Under the pieces are notes generated by a model, which ran no database searches, had not been told where the DNA came from, and was given only the letters and a program-made list of their open reading frames with translations. Positions 34,664 through 43,450 of a DNA stretch of 64,000 nucleotides are shown piece by piece. The translations under genes were made by a program, and so were the position numbers. This stretch comes from Clostridiales bacterium. Its GTDB lineage: Bacteria; Bacillota; Clostridia; Oscillospirales; Oscillospiraceae. The stretch is taken from the NCBI GenBank assembly GCA_004553495.1, contig SFLE01000009.1, positions 40,591 through 104,590 of the forward strand, written 5' to 3'. Numbering within the stretch: position 1 is the first letter of the stretch; every line of letters starts with the position of its first letter.

Positions 34664-35332
34664 TTACTTGTTCATTCTTGCCGCACGGGCAGCCTTCTCG
34701 TCGTTATCCTCGGAGATATAGTAGCTCAGGGAAAGCAGACTGTCGGAGAAGTGGATATTTTCAACGATCGTGCTGCTCTCGGGCGAGGTCAGCTCGACAT
34801 TCGTAAAGTTCCAAATAGCGTTTATGCCGTGCTTTGTGAGCAACTCGGTGGTCTCAACTGCGTGAGCCTTGGGAACGCAGAGCACCGCAGCGTCGATCTT
34901 GTTCTCGGTGAGATAGGTGGGCAGCTCCGCCATATCGTGAATGGCCACGCCCTCATAGTCGGTGCCGATGAGCTCGGGCTTTACATCAAACGCAGCCTTG
35001 AGATCAAAGCCCCACGACTTGAACGAGAAGTTGCATATAAGTGCCTGACCAAGGTTGCCGACGCCGATGAGAATGGCGCTGTAGCCCCTGTCCATACCGA
35101 GGATGGACGCGATCTCCGCGCGAAGAGCGGTGACCTTATAGCCGTAGCCCTGCTGACCGAATTCGCCGAAGCAGCTGAAATCCTGACGAATCTGCGACGG
35201 AGTGAGACCAAGCTGTTTGCCGAGCTCGCCGGATGATATGCGGCTCACGCCCGCCTCGGTGAGCTCGTCGAGCTTGCGAAGATAGCGGGGGAGACGACGG
35301 ATTACATTATTAGATACTTTTACGCGCTTCAT
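34664..35332 (-). CDS. rex: Redox-sensing repressor Rex
   Basis: The 222-residue protein represses fermentation and anaerobic genes according to the NADH/NAD ratio. It has an N-terminal winged helix with SGELGKQLGLTPSQIRQDFSCFG, and a Rossmann domain with IGVGNLGQAL near residue 90 that binds NAD(H). A domain-swapped C-terminal helix (SLSYYISE) follows. The ATG at 35332 was chosen because AAGGAG lies 9 nt upstream; the earlier ATG touches the SD. It is monocistronic behind a strong promoter. Confidence 0.95.
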   Translation of the reverse strand: MKRVKVSNNVIRRLPRYLRKLDELTEAGVSRISSGELGKQLGLTPSQIRQDFSCFGEFGQQGYGYKVTALRAEIASILGMDRGYSAILIGVGNLGQALICNFSFKSWGFDLKAAFDVKPELIGTDYEGVAIHDMAELPTYLTENKIDAAVLCVPKAHAVETTELLTKHGINAIWNFTNVELTSPESSTIVENIHFSDSLLSLSYYISEDNDEKAARAARMNK

Positions 35333-35364
35333 ACTTGACATCTCCTTAAAAGCGGCAGATGGAT

Positions 35365-35413
35365 GTTAATTATTTGATTAACCGATTATAGCATATGTTT
35401 TTTGGCATTTCAA
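35365..35413 (-). promoter_or_regulatory. Promoter and palindrome before rex
   Basis: On the minus strand TTGAAA (35408-35413) is 17 nt from TATAAT (35385-35390). Just downstream lies the inverted repeat GTTAAT, CAAATA, ATTAAC (35365-35382), a possible autoregulatory site, although its spacing differs from the classical Rex operator. Confidence 0.65.
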
Positions 35414-35532
35414 GAGGCAAAATGACAGAAAATGTACCATATGAAGTAGAAAATTAATGTTTTTCGTAAACTTAACAGGATTGATGTTTTCTCGATTATG
35501 TGTTATTTTAAATTTCACGGAGAGTGATAAAT

Positions 35533-36291
35533 ATGAGAATGAGAAAAAAGCCTAATTTGCAGCCGCGCATGGAAAGATGCGCTGAGGTCCTCGTAAAGCA
35601 GCCGGAGTCGCTCAGCGGGGCATGGCGCAAGGAGTTTTCCGGCTATGAGCAGTTGTGGCTCGAGATAGGCTGCGGCAAGGGCAGATTCACCGTCGGTACC
35701 GCGCAGGAGCACCCCGAAGTGATGCTTTTGGCGCTTGAAAAGGTCGAGGATGCACTCGTTATCGCAATGGAGCGCGCAGTAGAAGCGCAGGTGGAAAATG
35801 TGCGGTTTATATCCATGGACGCAAACAAGCTGCGCGAGGTGTTCGAGCCCGCCGAGATAGACAGGATATTTTTAAACTTCTGCGACCCATGGCCGAAAAG
35901 TCGCGATGCAAAGCACCGGCTCACCGCGCCGAATTTCCTGAGGATATATGCGGACCTGCTGCCTATGGGCGGCGAGGTGCATTTTAAAACGGATAATCTG
36001 CCGCTGTTCGAGTGGTCGGTGCAGCAGTTTGAAGCCGAGGGCTGGGAGATAAGCGAGCTGACAAACGATCTGCACGAAAACGGAAACGGCGGTGTTATGA
36101 CCGACTATGAGTGCAAATTCCGCGAAATGGGCGTTAAGATAAACAGACTCGCCGCACGGAAAGCGGACACCACTAAGGACGCGAGCGCCGGAGCCGCACC
36201 GAGACTCAGAGACGCGGCGCTGTCAGACGCAAGGGGGCTAATAAATGAGGTTTATAAGTTGGAATGTAAACGGTCTGCGGGCTGTCGTTAA
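35533..36291 (+). CDS. trmB: tRNA (guanine46-N7)-methyltransferase TrmB with C-terminal extension
   Basis: The 252-residue SAM methyltransferase modifies G46 of tRNA. LWLEIGCGKGRFT near residue 43 is the SAM motif and FCDPWPKSRDAKHRLT near 115 is the TrmB signature. The usual length is about 210-220 residues; here a tail of about 40 residues after GVKINRL (ARKADTTKDASAGAAPRL and on) runs across the start of the next gene, overlapping it by 47 nt. The ATG at 35533 is placed 10 nt after GGAG. Confidence 0.92.
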   Translation: MRMRKKPNLQPRMERCAEVLVKQPESLSGAWRKEFSGYEQLWLEIGCGKGRFTVGTAQEHPEVMLLALEKVEDALVIAMERAVEAQVENVRFISMDANKLREVFEPAEIDRIFLNFCDPWPKSRDAKHRLTAPNFLRIYADLLPMGGEVHFKTDNLPLFEWSVQQFEAEGWEISELTNDLHENGNGGVMTDYECKFREMGVKINRLAARKADTTKDASAGAAPRLRDAALSDARGLINEVYKLECKRSAGCR

Positions 36292-36994
36292 AAAAGGCTT
36301 TGAGGAGATATTCTATGCTCTGGATGCAGACCATTTCTGCATTCAGGAGACAAAGCTTCAGGAAGGGCAGATAGAGCTCGACCTTCCGGGGTATGAGCAG
36401 TACTGGTGCTATGCCGATAAAAAGGGCTACTCAGGAACGGCTATATTCACAAAGCACACGCCGCTTTCGGTGAGCTATAACATCCCCGGTCACGACACCG
36501 AGGGCAGGGCAATAACGCTCGAGTATGACGATTACTACCTCGTTGTGGTGTACACTCCTAATTCGCAGAACGAGCTCAAGCGCATAGACTACCGTATGAG
36601 CTGGGAGGACGACTTCCGGCAGTACCTGTGCTCGCTGGATGCGAAAAAGCCGGTCGTAATTTGTGGGGACATGAATGTCGCCCATTGCGAGATCGACCTG
36701 AAAAACCCCGATACCAACCATTTTAATCCCGGATTTTCCGATCAGGAGCGCGGCAAATTTACCGAGCTTCTCGATGCGGGGTTTATCGACACCTTCCGCA
36801 CGCTTTATCCCGACAGGAGCGATGCCTACTCGTGGTGGAGCTACCGTGCCGCCGCAAGAAGCCGGAATGTTGGTTGGCGTATCGACTATTTCGTCGTATC
36901 CGAGCGGCTGCGGGATAACATAAAGGATGCGTACATACTGCCCGAGGTCATGGGCTCGGACCACTGTCCGGTGGGGCTCGATATGCTATGGTAA
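36245..36994 (+). CDS. Exodeoxyribonuclease III
   Basis: The 249-residue AP endonuclease/exonuclease of the EEP fold repairs abasic sites in DNA. Motifs are FISWNVNGLR at the N-terminus, QETKLQ (metal Glu), VVICGDMNVAH near residue 140, and MGSDHCPVGL with the catalytic His near the C-terminus. It overlaps trmB by 47 nt and its last bases overlap dusB by 7 nt, so translation is likely coupled across the set. Confidence 0.94.
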   Translation: MRFISWNVNGLRAVVKKGFEEIFYALDADHFCIQETKLQEGQIELDLPGYEQYWCYADKKGYSGTAIFTKHTPLSVSYNIPGHDTEGRAITLEYDDYYLVVVYTPNSQNELKRIDYRMSWEDDFRQYLCSLDAKKPVVICGDMNVAHCEIDLKNPDTNHFNPGFSDQERGKFTELLDAGFIDTFRTLYPDRSDAYSWWSYRAAARSRNVGWRIDYFVVSERLRDNIKDAYILPEVMGSDHCPVGLDMLW

Positions 36995-37959
36995 AGATAG
37001 GCAATGTTGAGATAAAAGGGCGCATGACGCTCGCGCCGATGGCGGGAGTAACGGATTTTGCGTTCCGCAGCATATGCACGGAGCTCGGAGCGGCGCTCAC
37101 GACAACGGAAATGGTCAGCGCGAAGGCTCTCGTTTACGGCGATAACAAGACAAAAAGCCTGCTGTATAACCTGTCCGGCTGCCGTCCGTTTGCAGCGCAG
37201 ATATTCGGGCACGAGCCCGAGGTCATGGCTGAGGCGGCACCTATGGCGATAGAGCTATCAGGCGCGGATATGCTTGATATAAACATGGGCTGTCCGGTAG
37301 GAAAGATAGTAAAAAGCGGCGACGGCTCCGCGCTCATGCGCGATCCCGAGCTTGCCGCACGGATAGTCGAAAGCACTGTAAAGACTGCGGGAGTTCCCGT
37401 TACGGTGAAGTTCCGCAAGGGCTTTGACGGCGGCAATGTAAACGCCGTTGAGTTTGCAAAGATCCTTGAGCAGGCGGGCGCGTCGGCACTCGCCGTGCAC
37501 GGCAGAACGCGCGCACAGATGTATGCGGGCAAAGCCGATTGGGACATCATCCGCGATGTAAAACGCGCGGTGAGCATACCGGTGATCGCAAACGGAGATA
37601 TATTCTCCGCTGAGGATGCAGAGCATATCCTGCGGTACACCGGCTGCGACCTTGCGATGATCGGCAGGGGAATATTCGGCGACCCGTGGCTTTTTGAGCA
37701 GGCAAACGCTATTATAGCCGGTCAGCCGGTGCCGGAGCTGCCGCCGCTTGCCGAGCGCATGGACCTCGCCGTGAGGCACACGAGAATGTATGCCGAGGTG
37801 TTCGGCGAGCGCCTTGCCTGCCTTGAGGCGCGGCACCAGATACCGTGGTACCTCAAGGGCGTTGCCCATGCGGGGTATTATAAACAGCAGCTCGTTCGGG
37901 TGGAAACGCTCGAGGAGATAGATAAGCTTATAAAAGGTGTAAAAAGAGATCTGATATGA
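36988..37959 (+). CDS. dusB: tRNA-dihydrouridine synthase (DusB family)
   Basis: The 323-residue flavoenzyme reduces specific uridines in tRNA to dihydrouridine. It has LAPMAGVTDFAFR near residues 14-26, INMGCPVGKIVKSGDG with the catalytic Cys near 100, HGRTRAQMYAGKADW near 168 and GRGIFGDPWLFE near 227, all typical of the DusB class. It overlaps the upstream nuclease and the downstream sigma factor gene by a few bases. Confidence 0.93.
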   Translation: MVKIGNVEIKGRMTLAPMAGVTDFAFRSICTELGAALTTTEMVSAKALVYGDNKTKSLLYNLSGCRPFAAQIFGHEPEVMAEAAPMAIELSGADMLDINMGCPVGKIVKSGDGSALMRDPELAARIVESTVKTAGVPVTVKFRKGFDGGNVNAVEFAKILEQAGASALAVHGRTRAQMYAGKADWDIIRDVKRAVSIPVIANGDIFSAEDAEHILRYTGCDLAMIGRGIFGDPWLFEQANAIIAGQPVPELPPLAERMDLAVRHTRMYAEVFGERLACLEARHQIPWYLKGVAHAGYYKQQLVRVETLEEIDKLIKGVKRDLI

Positions 37960-38567
37960 CCGAAATGCTCGACAAGGATATAATCGACAGAGTCAACGAC
38001 GGTGATGCCGAAGCCTTTGAGGAGCTTGTGCGGCGGTATGAGAAAACGGTGTTCAACATTGCCCTGCGTATGGTGGGCGACAGGGACGATGCCGCCGATA
38101 TGACGCAGGAGGCGTTTATAAAGGCATATGGCAGCCTTGGCTCATTTCACGGCAACAGCAAGTTTTCCGTATGGCTTTATCGGATAACCACGAATGTGTG
38201 CCTTGACCACCTGCGCGCGAAAGCGCGGAAAAAACAGGTGCCTTTGGGTCTTGCCGACGATGCCGAGCAGGAGCTTGACATTCCGGATATGCGCGAAATG
38301 CCCGAGGAGCAGCTAATGCGGAAGCTGAGTATGCAGGCCGTTCAACGCGGGCTCGAGCGCCTTGCGCCGGAGCACCGGCAGATACTCATTATGCGCGAGC
38401 TCGGCGGCATGAGCTATGCCGAAATTTCATCCGCGCTCTCACTTGAGGAGGGCACGGTCAAATCCCGTATCTTTCGTGCGAGAAAAAATCTGTGCGCATT
38501 CCTTCTGGCTGACGGGAACATTCCCGACTCTATAGCGTCAAAGAATAGGAAGGGAGGCGACCGGTGA
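37956..38567 (+). CDS. ECF-type RNA polymerase sigma factor
   Basis: The 203-residue protein has sigma region 2 (YEKTVFNIALRMVGDRDDAADMTQ in outline, residues about 28-55) and region 4 (ILIMRELGGMSYAEISSAL, about 146-165) joined by a charged linker, with no region 1 or 3. It is of the SigW/RpoE-like extracytoplasmic function group. It overlaps dusB and the anti-sigma gene by 4 nt each. The anti-sigma partner shows that it is released by an envelope signal. Confidence 0.92.
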   Translation: MTEMLDKDIIDRVNDGDAEAFEELVRRYEKTVFNIALRMVGDRDDAADMTQEAFIKAYGSLGSFHGNSKFSVWLYRITTNVCLDHLRAKARKKQVPLGLADDAEQELDIPDMREMPEEQLMRKLSMQAVQRGLERLAPEHRQILIMRELGGMSYAEISSALSLEEGTVKSRIFRARKNLCAFLLADGNIPDSIASKNRKGGDR

Positions 38568-39235
38568 TGGAGCACGAAAAGTGTATAGAGCTCATAAGCT
38601 CGCTTATAGACGGCGAGCTAAGCGATGCCGAAAGCACCGGTGTGCGCGAGCATATCGCCTCATGTCCCGAGTGCAGGAGAGTGTACGAGGCGTTCAGCGC
38701 CGTGTCGGATAGCCTGTGTGAGTCTGAGGATGTGCCCGATGGTCTGCACGAGGATATTATAAGCGGGATAAAGCGCTCAGAGAAAAAGCGCCCGCGCCTT
38801 ATCTGGCTGAAAACCCTGTCCGCCGCTGCGTGCCTTGCGCTCGTGTTATTCGCCGGAGCAAGGGCGGGAATTTTTACTTCGCAGAGCAATGAGATGAACG
38901 ATAATGCAAGCGGTCAGAACGAGCCCAACGGTGTGACAGTGGTATACCAGGACGGCTATGACGATGACGGCACCGAAAAAGGCGCCGTCAGAGCGGTGAG
39001 CATCGAGGTCACAGATGCGGAGGTGGCAAAGCAGCTCGCTTTGCTGCTTGAGCCGAGCGGCGAGGATAAAACGCCGCCCGAGCGTGAGCCGGACATGACG
39101 GTGACATTTACATTCGGCGATGATCTGACTCCTATAGAGCTTTATTTCAACGGACAGGATGTCTATGTCGATTACGGCGACGGCGCATTCCACACAAAGG
39201 CGACCGCGGATGAGATAAAGAAGCTGCTGAGTTGA
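38564..39235 (+). CDS. Zinc-binding transmembrane anti-sigma factor
   Basis: The 223-residue protein starts with a cytoplasmic zinc anti-sigma motif, REHIASCPECRRVYEAF near residues 28-44 (His-x3-Cys-x2-Cys). It has one transmembrane helix at about residues 86-108 and an extracytoplasmic part with an acidic linker and a small domain near 120-223. It would hold the upstream ECF sigma factor at the membrane until a signal. It overlaps the sigma gene by 4 nt. Confidence 0.88.
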   Translation: MMEHEKCIELISSLIDGELSDAESTGVREHIASCPECRRVYEAFSAVSDSLCESEDVPDGLHEDIISGIKRSEKKRPRLIWLKTLSAAACLALVLFAGARAGIFTSQSNEMNDNASGQNEPNGVTVVYQDGYDDDGTEKGAVRAVSIEVTDAEVAKQLALLLEPSGEDKTPPEREPDMTVTFTFGDDLTPIELYFNGQDVYVDYGDGAFHTKATADEIKKLLS

Positions 39236-39250
39236 GCGGAAAATAATCAA

Positions 39251-39278
39251 AAAAGAGCTCCCCATGGGGAGCTCTTTT
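39251..39278. terminator. Bidirectional terminator after the anti-sigma gene
   Basis: AAAAGAGCTCCCC at 39251-39263 and GGGGAGCTCTTTT at 39266-39278 form a perfect stem with a 2-nt centre. It serves two convergent transcripts. Confidence 0.9.
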
Positions 39279-39279
39279 A

Positions 39280-40194
39280 TTAGTTATTCCAAAGCGTCGG
39301 GGGGTATACTCCGGCTTCGTGCAGCTGCATGAGGTCTTTAACGACGCCGGGCTTGTCCTCCTTATAGGTCAGCCCGAACCAGCGGCCGTTTGTGTTCAAA
39401 ACCGCTATGGAAATGTCGCCGCTTGCGGTCATGTCGCCCATCATGGTCGGCAGCAGGCACTCGGACTTGTTGTCGCCGTCGGGCAGGGCGACGAGGAAAT
39501 CCTCAAAGTAACGCTGCATAACGGGCAGAATGTCCTGATGATAGCCCCACAGATTCATGGAAACGAGCGTGTCGGGCGCGAGCACGGGACCGTCCTCACC
39601 GTCGGAGGTGTCGCGGATGAGACCGTCGGGCATTAGCTTTATCTTGTAGGTCTCCTTAACGCCGGACAGAAGCCCGTTTTCCTCCATGCACACGCCGCGC
39701 GTCACCGTGCCGAACGGACTTATGGTATTTTTGAGCCTGTATGCCACCATTGCGGCATCGTGCGCGTCCTTTAATTCATCGAGCTTCGATGCCATGACAT
39801 TGAATGCCTCGGTGCCGTAATAGTCGTCGGCATTCATAACGGCAAAGGGCGAGGTTATGACATCCTTTGCGCAGATAACGGCGTGCACCGTGCCGAGCGG
39901 CTTTGTGCGCGCGGCAAAGTCGGGGCGGCTCTCGGTGAATTTGTCGGGGGTCTGGAAGGCGTAGTCTATCTTTATGCCGGTGCTTTTTTCAACTCTGTCG
40001 CCGAAAAGCTCCTTCGTATCGTCGAAGATCTCGGGCTTTATGATAAGCACTATTTTGTTAAATCCGGCTCTGACGGCATCGTAGAGAGCATACTCCATGA
40101 GTATCTCGCCGTCGGGACCAAGACGCTCGATCTGCTTTACTCCGCCGTAGCGCGAGCCGAGACCGGCAGCCATGACAACTAAGGTCTTATCCAT
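39280..40194 (-). CDS. Sugar nucleotidyltransferase family protein
   Basis: The 304-residue protein has the nucleotidyltransferase fold with MAAGLGSRYGGVKQIERLGPDG at the N-terminus (a G-loop with Arg and Lys) and VMNADDYYG with a metal Asp near residue 120. This branch is common beside polysaccharide and phosphonate genes and often lacks an assigned substrate. It lies 22 nt after a lipase-like gene in the same direction. It probably makes an NDP- or CMP-activated molecule. Confidence 0.75.
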   Translation of the reverse strand: MDKTLVVMAAGLGSRYGGVKQIERLGPDGEILMEYALYDAVRAGFNKIVLIIKPEIFDDTKELFGDRVEKSTGIKIDYAFQTPDKFTESRPDFAARTKPLGTVHAVICAKDVITSPFAVMNADDYYGTEAFNVMASKLDELKDAHDAAMVAYRLKNTISPFGTVTRGVCMEENGLLSGVKETYKIKLMPDGLIRDTSDGEDGPVLAPDTLVSMNLWGYHQDILPVMQRYFEDFLVALPDGDNKSECLLPTMMGDMTASGDISIAVLNTNGRWFGLTYKEDKPGVVKDLMQLHEAGVYPPTLWNN

Positions 40195-40216
40195 TTTGTT
40201 CTCCTTTGTATTTATA

Positions 40217-41677
40217 TTATTTAATGCAGGTTCTTGTATATGTGCCGCGGCGGAACAGCTCCGTTTCCGGCGCGCTCAGCAGCCATGCGAGGTACACCTC
40301 GGGCCAGTGCTGCTGCAATATGAGCGAATCGCCGCCGCGCTGGTAGGTGTCAACAATGAGAATTACGAGCTGCTCGTAGAAATAATCCTGAGCGCCGCCG
40401 GTGACCTTTGTGGCGGTGTATTTTGCGGCATAGCGGAAAAGAATGCCGATGAGCGTGAATATTATCTCCGTTGCCGGTGATTTGTCGCCGGATTTGCGCT
40501 TTGAGATCATAACTCCGAGTCGCTGCATTTTCTCTATGCCGCCGAGTTCGTGCCAGTTATCAATGAGCGAGCAGAGGTCGGATGCCATCGCCTCGTTGCC
40601 GTCGAGTAAGAATTGAAGGAATTTTTTTAGCTCGAACACATCGCCGCTCATCTTGCTGCGCATATAGTCCATCGCAAGCTGCTGATACCCGTTGTCGCGG
40701 TATTTCTCCGGCGTGTCGAGCAGGTCGTCTATATAATCAAACAGCAGGTCCAGCGCAAGCTCCTGATCGTCGAGCGGCACATAGTCGGCATCGACCTCGA
40801 GCTCCTGCATCAGCTTTTTAAACTGCGTCTGCATCTGCCCGAGAAGCTTTGTGTATTCTGCCGCGCCGCGCCGCGCCTTGCAGGGCACTATCATGTCGGT
40901 GCCGTAGCGCGTGAGGTGCCAATACCTCAGCGGCATACGGGGAACGACATCAATTTCGGATATGATGTTGAATATATTGTCTGTAAAGTCCGCCGCCCTA
41001 TCGTACACCGTGAGAGGGGTGGCAAAGCTGTAGGCAAACACATTGTCCTTGCCGATACCGCTTTCAAAGGTTAGCCGCGCGCCCAACAGGTTCGTAACGG
41101 CACCGCCGCGGCTGTACCCGCACACCCAGATTCTGAGCCTTTCGCGGTCGAAGCCGCGCCGGTCAATATACTTTTCGAGTGCCTCGTACACCTCGTCGGC
41201 GGCTTTCTTGAAGCCCGCGGAGAAATCGGGCAGATCGTCCTCAACGGCGTGGGCATTGCTGACCCACTCGCCGCCGTAGCGGTGGCTGCGGATGACAACG
41301 GGGATGAGGAAAAAGTCGTCCGGAAGCTTCTTTGCGCCGAAGATATAGCCGCAGGTGTCCTCGCAGCTTTTCTGATCGTCATACCGGTGGCTTTCTATGG
41401 TGCGGTCGTCGAAGCCCATCTTGTGCAGGGCTGAGCGGGTGTATTTATCGCCGTCGTTTTTATAGGTGAATGAGCTCATCGTGAGCCCCAGCGACAGTAT
41501 TGCAAGCTTGTGGTTATATGAGCATGCCGAGCGCATGAAAAACGAGTCGGAATAATAAAAATCAAGCGTTCCTATATCCTTGGGGGGATCGGATTTGGAG
41601 ATCATAACGCTTATGGGCACGCTGCCGCTTACGGGCGTGCCGTTGGTCCCGTCAAAGTAAAATCTGAGATCAGTCAT
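40217..41677 (-). CDS. Lipase class 3-like alpha/beta hydrolase
   Basis: The 486-residue protein has the nucleophile elbow VCGYSRGGAVTNLLGA near residues 188-203, with the catalytic Ser in GYSRGG. The following FATPLTV and RIPL-like VVPRMPLRY phrases are seen in class 3 lipases. There is no signal peptide, so it is probably cytoplasmic. The C-terminal 180 residues are helical and unassigned. Its promoter is at 41708-41736, and the nucleotidyltransferase gene follows. Confidence 0.7.
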   Translation of the reverse strand: MTDLRFYFDGTNGTPVSGSVPISVMISKSDPPKDIGTLDFYYSDSFFMRSACSYNHKLAILSLGLTMSSFTYKNDGDKYTRSALHKMGFDDRTIESHRYDDQKSCEDTCGYIFGAKKLPDDFFLIPVVIRSHRYGGEWVSNAHAVEDDLPDFSAGFKKAADEVYEALEKYIDRRGFDRERLRIWVCGYSRGGAVTNLLGARLTFESGIGKDNVFAYSFATPLTVYDRAADFTDNIFNIISEIDVVPRMPLRYWHLTRYGTDMIVPCKARRGAAEYTKLLGQMQTQFKKLMQELEVDADYVPLDDQELALDLLFDYIDDLLDTPEKYRDNGYQQLAMDYMRSKMSGDVFELKKFLQFLLDGNEAMASDLCSLIDNWHELGGIEKMQRLGVMISKRKSGDKSPATEIIFTLIGILFRYAAKYTATKVTGGAQDYFYEQLVILIVDTYQRGGDSLILQQHWPEVYLAWLLSAPETELFRRGTYTRTCIK

Positions 41678-41707
41678 CTAAAGCCTCCGTGGGAATTTAT
41701 TGTTATC

Positions 41708-41736
41708 AGTATATAATTTTTTGCCGTGCAAAGCAA
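41708..41736 (-). promoter_or_regulatory. Promoter of the lipase-like gene
   Basis: On the minus strand TTGCTT (41731-41736) is 17 nt from TATACT (41708-41713). Confidence 0.65.
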
Positions 41737-41760
41737 GCGCTAAAATTAACGCTATGGCAC

Positions 41761-41789
41761 TTGACAATGTTTGCACGGCGGGGTATATT
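41761..41789 (+). promoter_or_regulatory. Promoter of the transglutaminase-MBOAT operon
   Basis: TTGACA at 41761-41766 is exactly 17 nt from TATATT at 41784-41789. It drives four closely spaced genes to 45961. Confidence 0.85.
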
Positions 41790-41880
41790 AACTGTGCTAA
41801 CTCAAGCCACACAGTTAAGGGCTTTAAAAAATGTTGAAACTTTTTTGATTTTAAGACGTATTATCGAAAGGGAGACTGCT

Positions 41881-42957
41881 ATGAAAACAAAAATCTCGAA
41901 AATCATGCGTGTTGTGACGCCTGTAATGCTCGTTTTGCTGTTGGCGCTCAACGTGTTTACGCTTTATAAGGTATATGCGCTGGAAAACGGCTATGACGAA
42001 AACACCGAGGACGTTGCGCAGGAAAACGACGTGAGCATAGGCGACTATGTGATAAAGTCAACGACGCAGATCTCCGATGCGTATAAATCGGGCGATTCGT
42101 CAAAGCTGTCGGATAAGGACAAGGAAACGCTCGACATGGCAAAGAGCGTGCTTGACGGGATAATCACCGATGGCATGACGGACTATGAAAAGGAGCTTGC
42201 GGTCTACCGCTGGATGACCTCGAACATCGGCTTTGACGAAAACTCTCTGAGCGTTATCCCCGAGAGCGAGACGGGCGAGGTGGATAATCCCTATGGCGTG
42301 CTCAAATATCGCAGCGCGGTCTGCGTGGGCTACGCCACGACGTTCAGGCTTTTCATGCAGATGATGAACATCGACTGCATGGTCGTGCACGATTCGTATC
42401 TTTCCCACTCGTGGGATCTCGTGAAATTGGACGGCAAGTGGTATCACACCGACATTTACGCCGACACCCCGGGCGGCAACTTCTCGCATTTTAACGTGAG
42501 CGACCGGACGATGATGAACATTAACGAGTGGAACACCGATTTCTTCCCCGCCGCGGACGGATATGAGTATAATTACGCCTATATGAACAAAACTAAGTGC
42601 AGCGACATTTACACCATCCCCGGGCTTCTTCGCGCAGCCATTGATTCGAATAAGGGCGTTCTGAGCTTCGACTTCGGCGAGAAGGTCGGCGATGATACAT
42701 ATAACGTCATAGAGGCTATTATGAGCAAAATCGAGGAGACTGCACCCTTTACCGCGGATAAGAGCGTGACCCTGAGCTGGGAATGGCTCGAGGCGGACAG
42801 CGAGAACGTGTTCTGCATCTATATAAACTACGAGGATAACGGCGGCGACGCAGACCCCGAGGACGGACTGGACGCTGCGACGCGGCAGAGAATAGACAGC
42901 GCCGTGACCAAGGCGTTCGGCGAAGGCGTCAGTAGCGGCAGTGAGGCGGTGGGCTGA
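41881..42957 (+). CDS. Membrane-anchored transglutaminase-like protein
   Basis: The 358-residue protein has an N-terminal transmembrane or signal segment (MRVVTPVMLVLLLALNVF, about residues 9-27) and an extracytoplasmic transglutaminase-core domain. The triad reads AVCVGYATTF (Cys, about 142), SHSWDLV (His, about 178) and YHTDIYAD (Asp, about 194). In bacteria these domains often act as proteases or amidases on wall components. GGGAG precedes the ATG at 41881. The DUF4358 gene overlaps its stop by one base. Confidence 0.8.
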   Translation: MKTKISKIMRVVTPVMLVLLLALNVFTLYKVYALENGYDENTEDVAQENDVSIGDYVIKSTTQISDAYKSGDSSKLSDKDKETLDMAKSVLDGIITDGMTDYEKELAVYRWMTSNIGFDENSLSVIPESETGEVDNPYGVLKYRSAVCVGYATTFRLFMQMMNIDCMVVHDSYLSHSWDLVKLDGKWYHTDIYADTPGGNFSHFNVSDRTMMNINEWNTDFFPAADGYEYNYAYMNKTKCSDIYTIPGLLRAAIDSNKGVLSFDFGEKVGDDTYNVIEAIMSKIEETAPFTADKSVTLSWEWLEADSENVFCIYINYEDNGGDADPEDGLDAATRQRIDSAVTKAFGEGVSSGSEAVG

Positions 42958-43436
42958 TGAAAAGAATATTCTGCCTGCTGTGTGCGGCGGCGCTCTGCCT
43001 CGGCTTGTGCGCCTGCGGCGAAAAAACGCAGAAAATCGATATGTATGAGCTCGAAAAGAGCATGATAAGCGCGGATAAGAGCCTGCCGGAGATGATGGTC
43101 ACCGGCAGTTGGGAAGAAAATGCGGAAAAAGCCTTTTCATATATATCCGACTTGGAGTATAATAAGGTGTCCGGCTACTTTTTGGCGTATGCCGCCGACG
43201 GCACGGCATATGAGATAGCTGTGGTGCAGCTTAAAGACAAGGCGGATGTGACCGCCGCTGCCGACAGCCTCAAGGCTCATGTGCAGGACAGGGTGCAGCT
43301 TTACAAGACATACGAGCCGGAGCAGACCCAGCGCGCGGAAAGCGCCGTTGTGAAAACCGACGGGAGCTTTGTCCTGCTCATTATGAGCGACACGCCGCAG
43401 AACGCGGAGACCGCATTCAAAGAATTTATAAAATAA
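42957..43436 (+). CDS. DUF4358-type lipoprotein
   Basis: The 159-residue lipoprotein has a signal peptide with lipobox LCACG and a small domain resembling the other DUF4358 protein at 12212-12700, with similar YFLAYAADGTAYEIAVVQLKD and C-terminal FKEFIK. The start codon overlaps the transglutaminase stop (ATGA). It sits before an MBOAT acyltransferase. Recurrence next to acyl-ester enzymes hints at a role in polymer O-acylation. Confidence 0.75.
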   Translation: MKRIFCLLCAAALCLGLCACGEKTQKIDMYELEKSMISADKSLPEMMVTGSWEENAEKAFSYISDLEYNKVSGYFLAYAADGTAYEIAVVQLKDKADVTAAADSLKAHVQDRVQLYKTYEPEQTQRAESAVVKTDGSFVLLIMSDTPQNAETAFKEFIK

Positions 43437-43450
43437 CGGAGACATAACAG

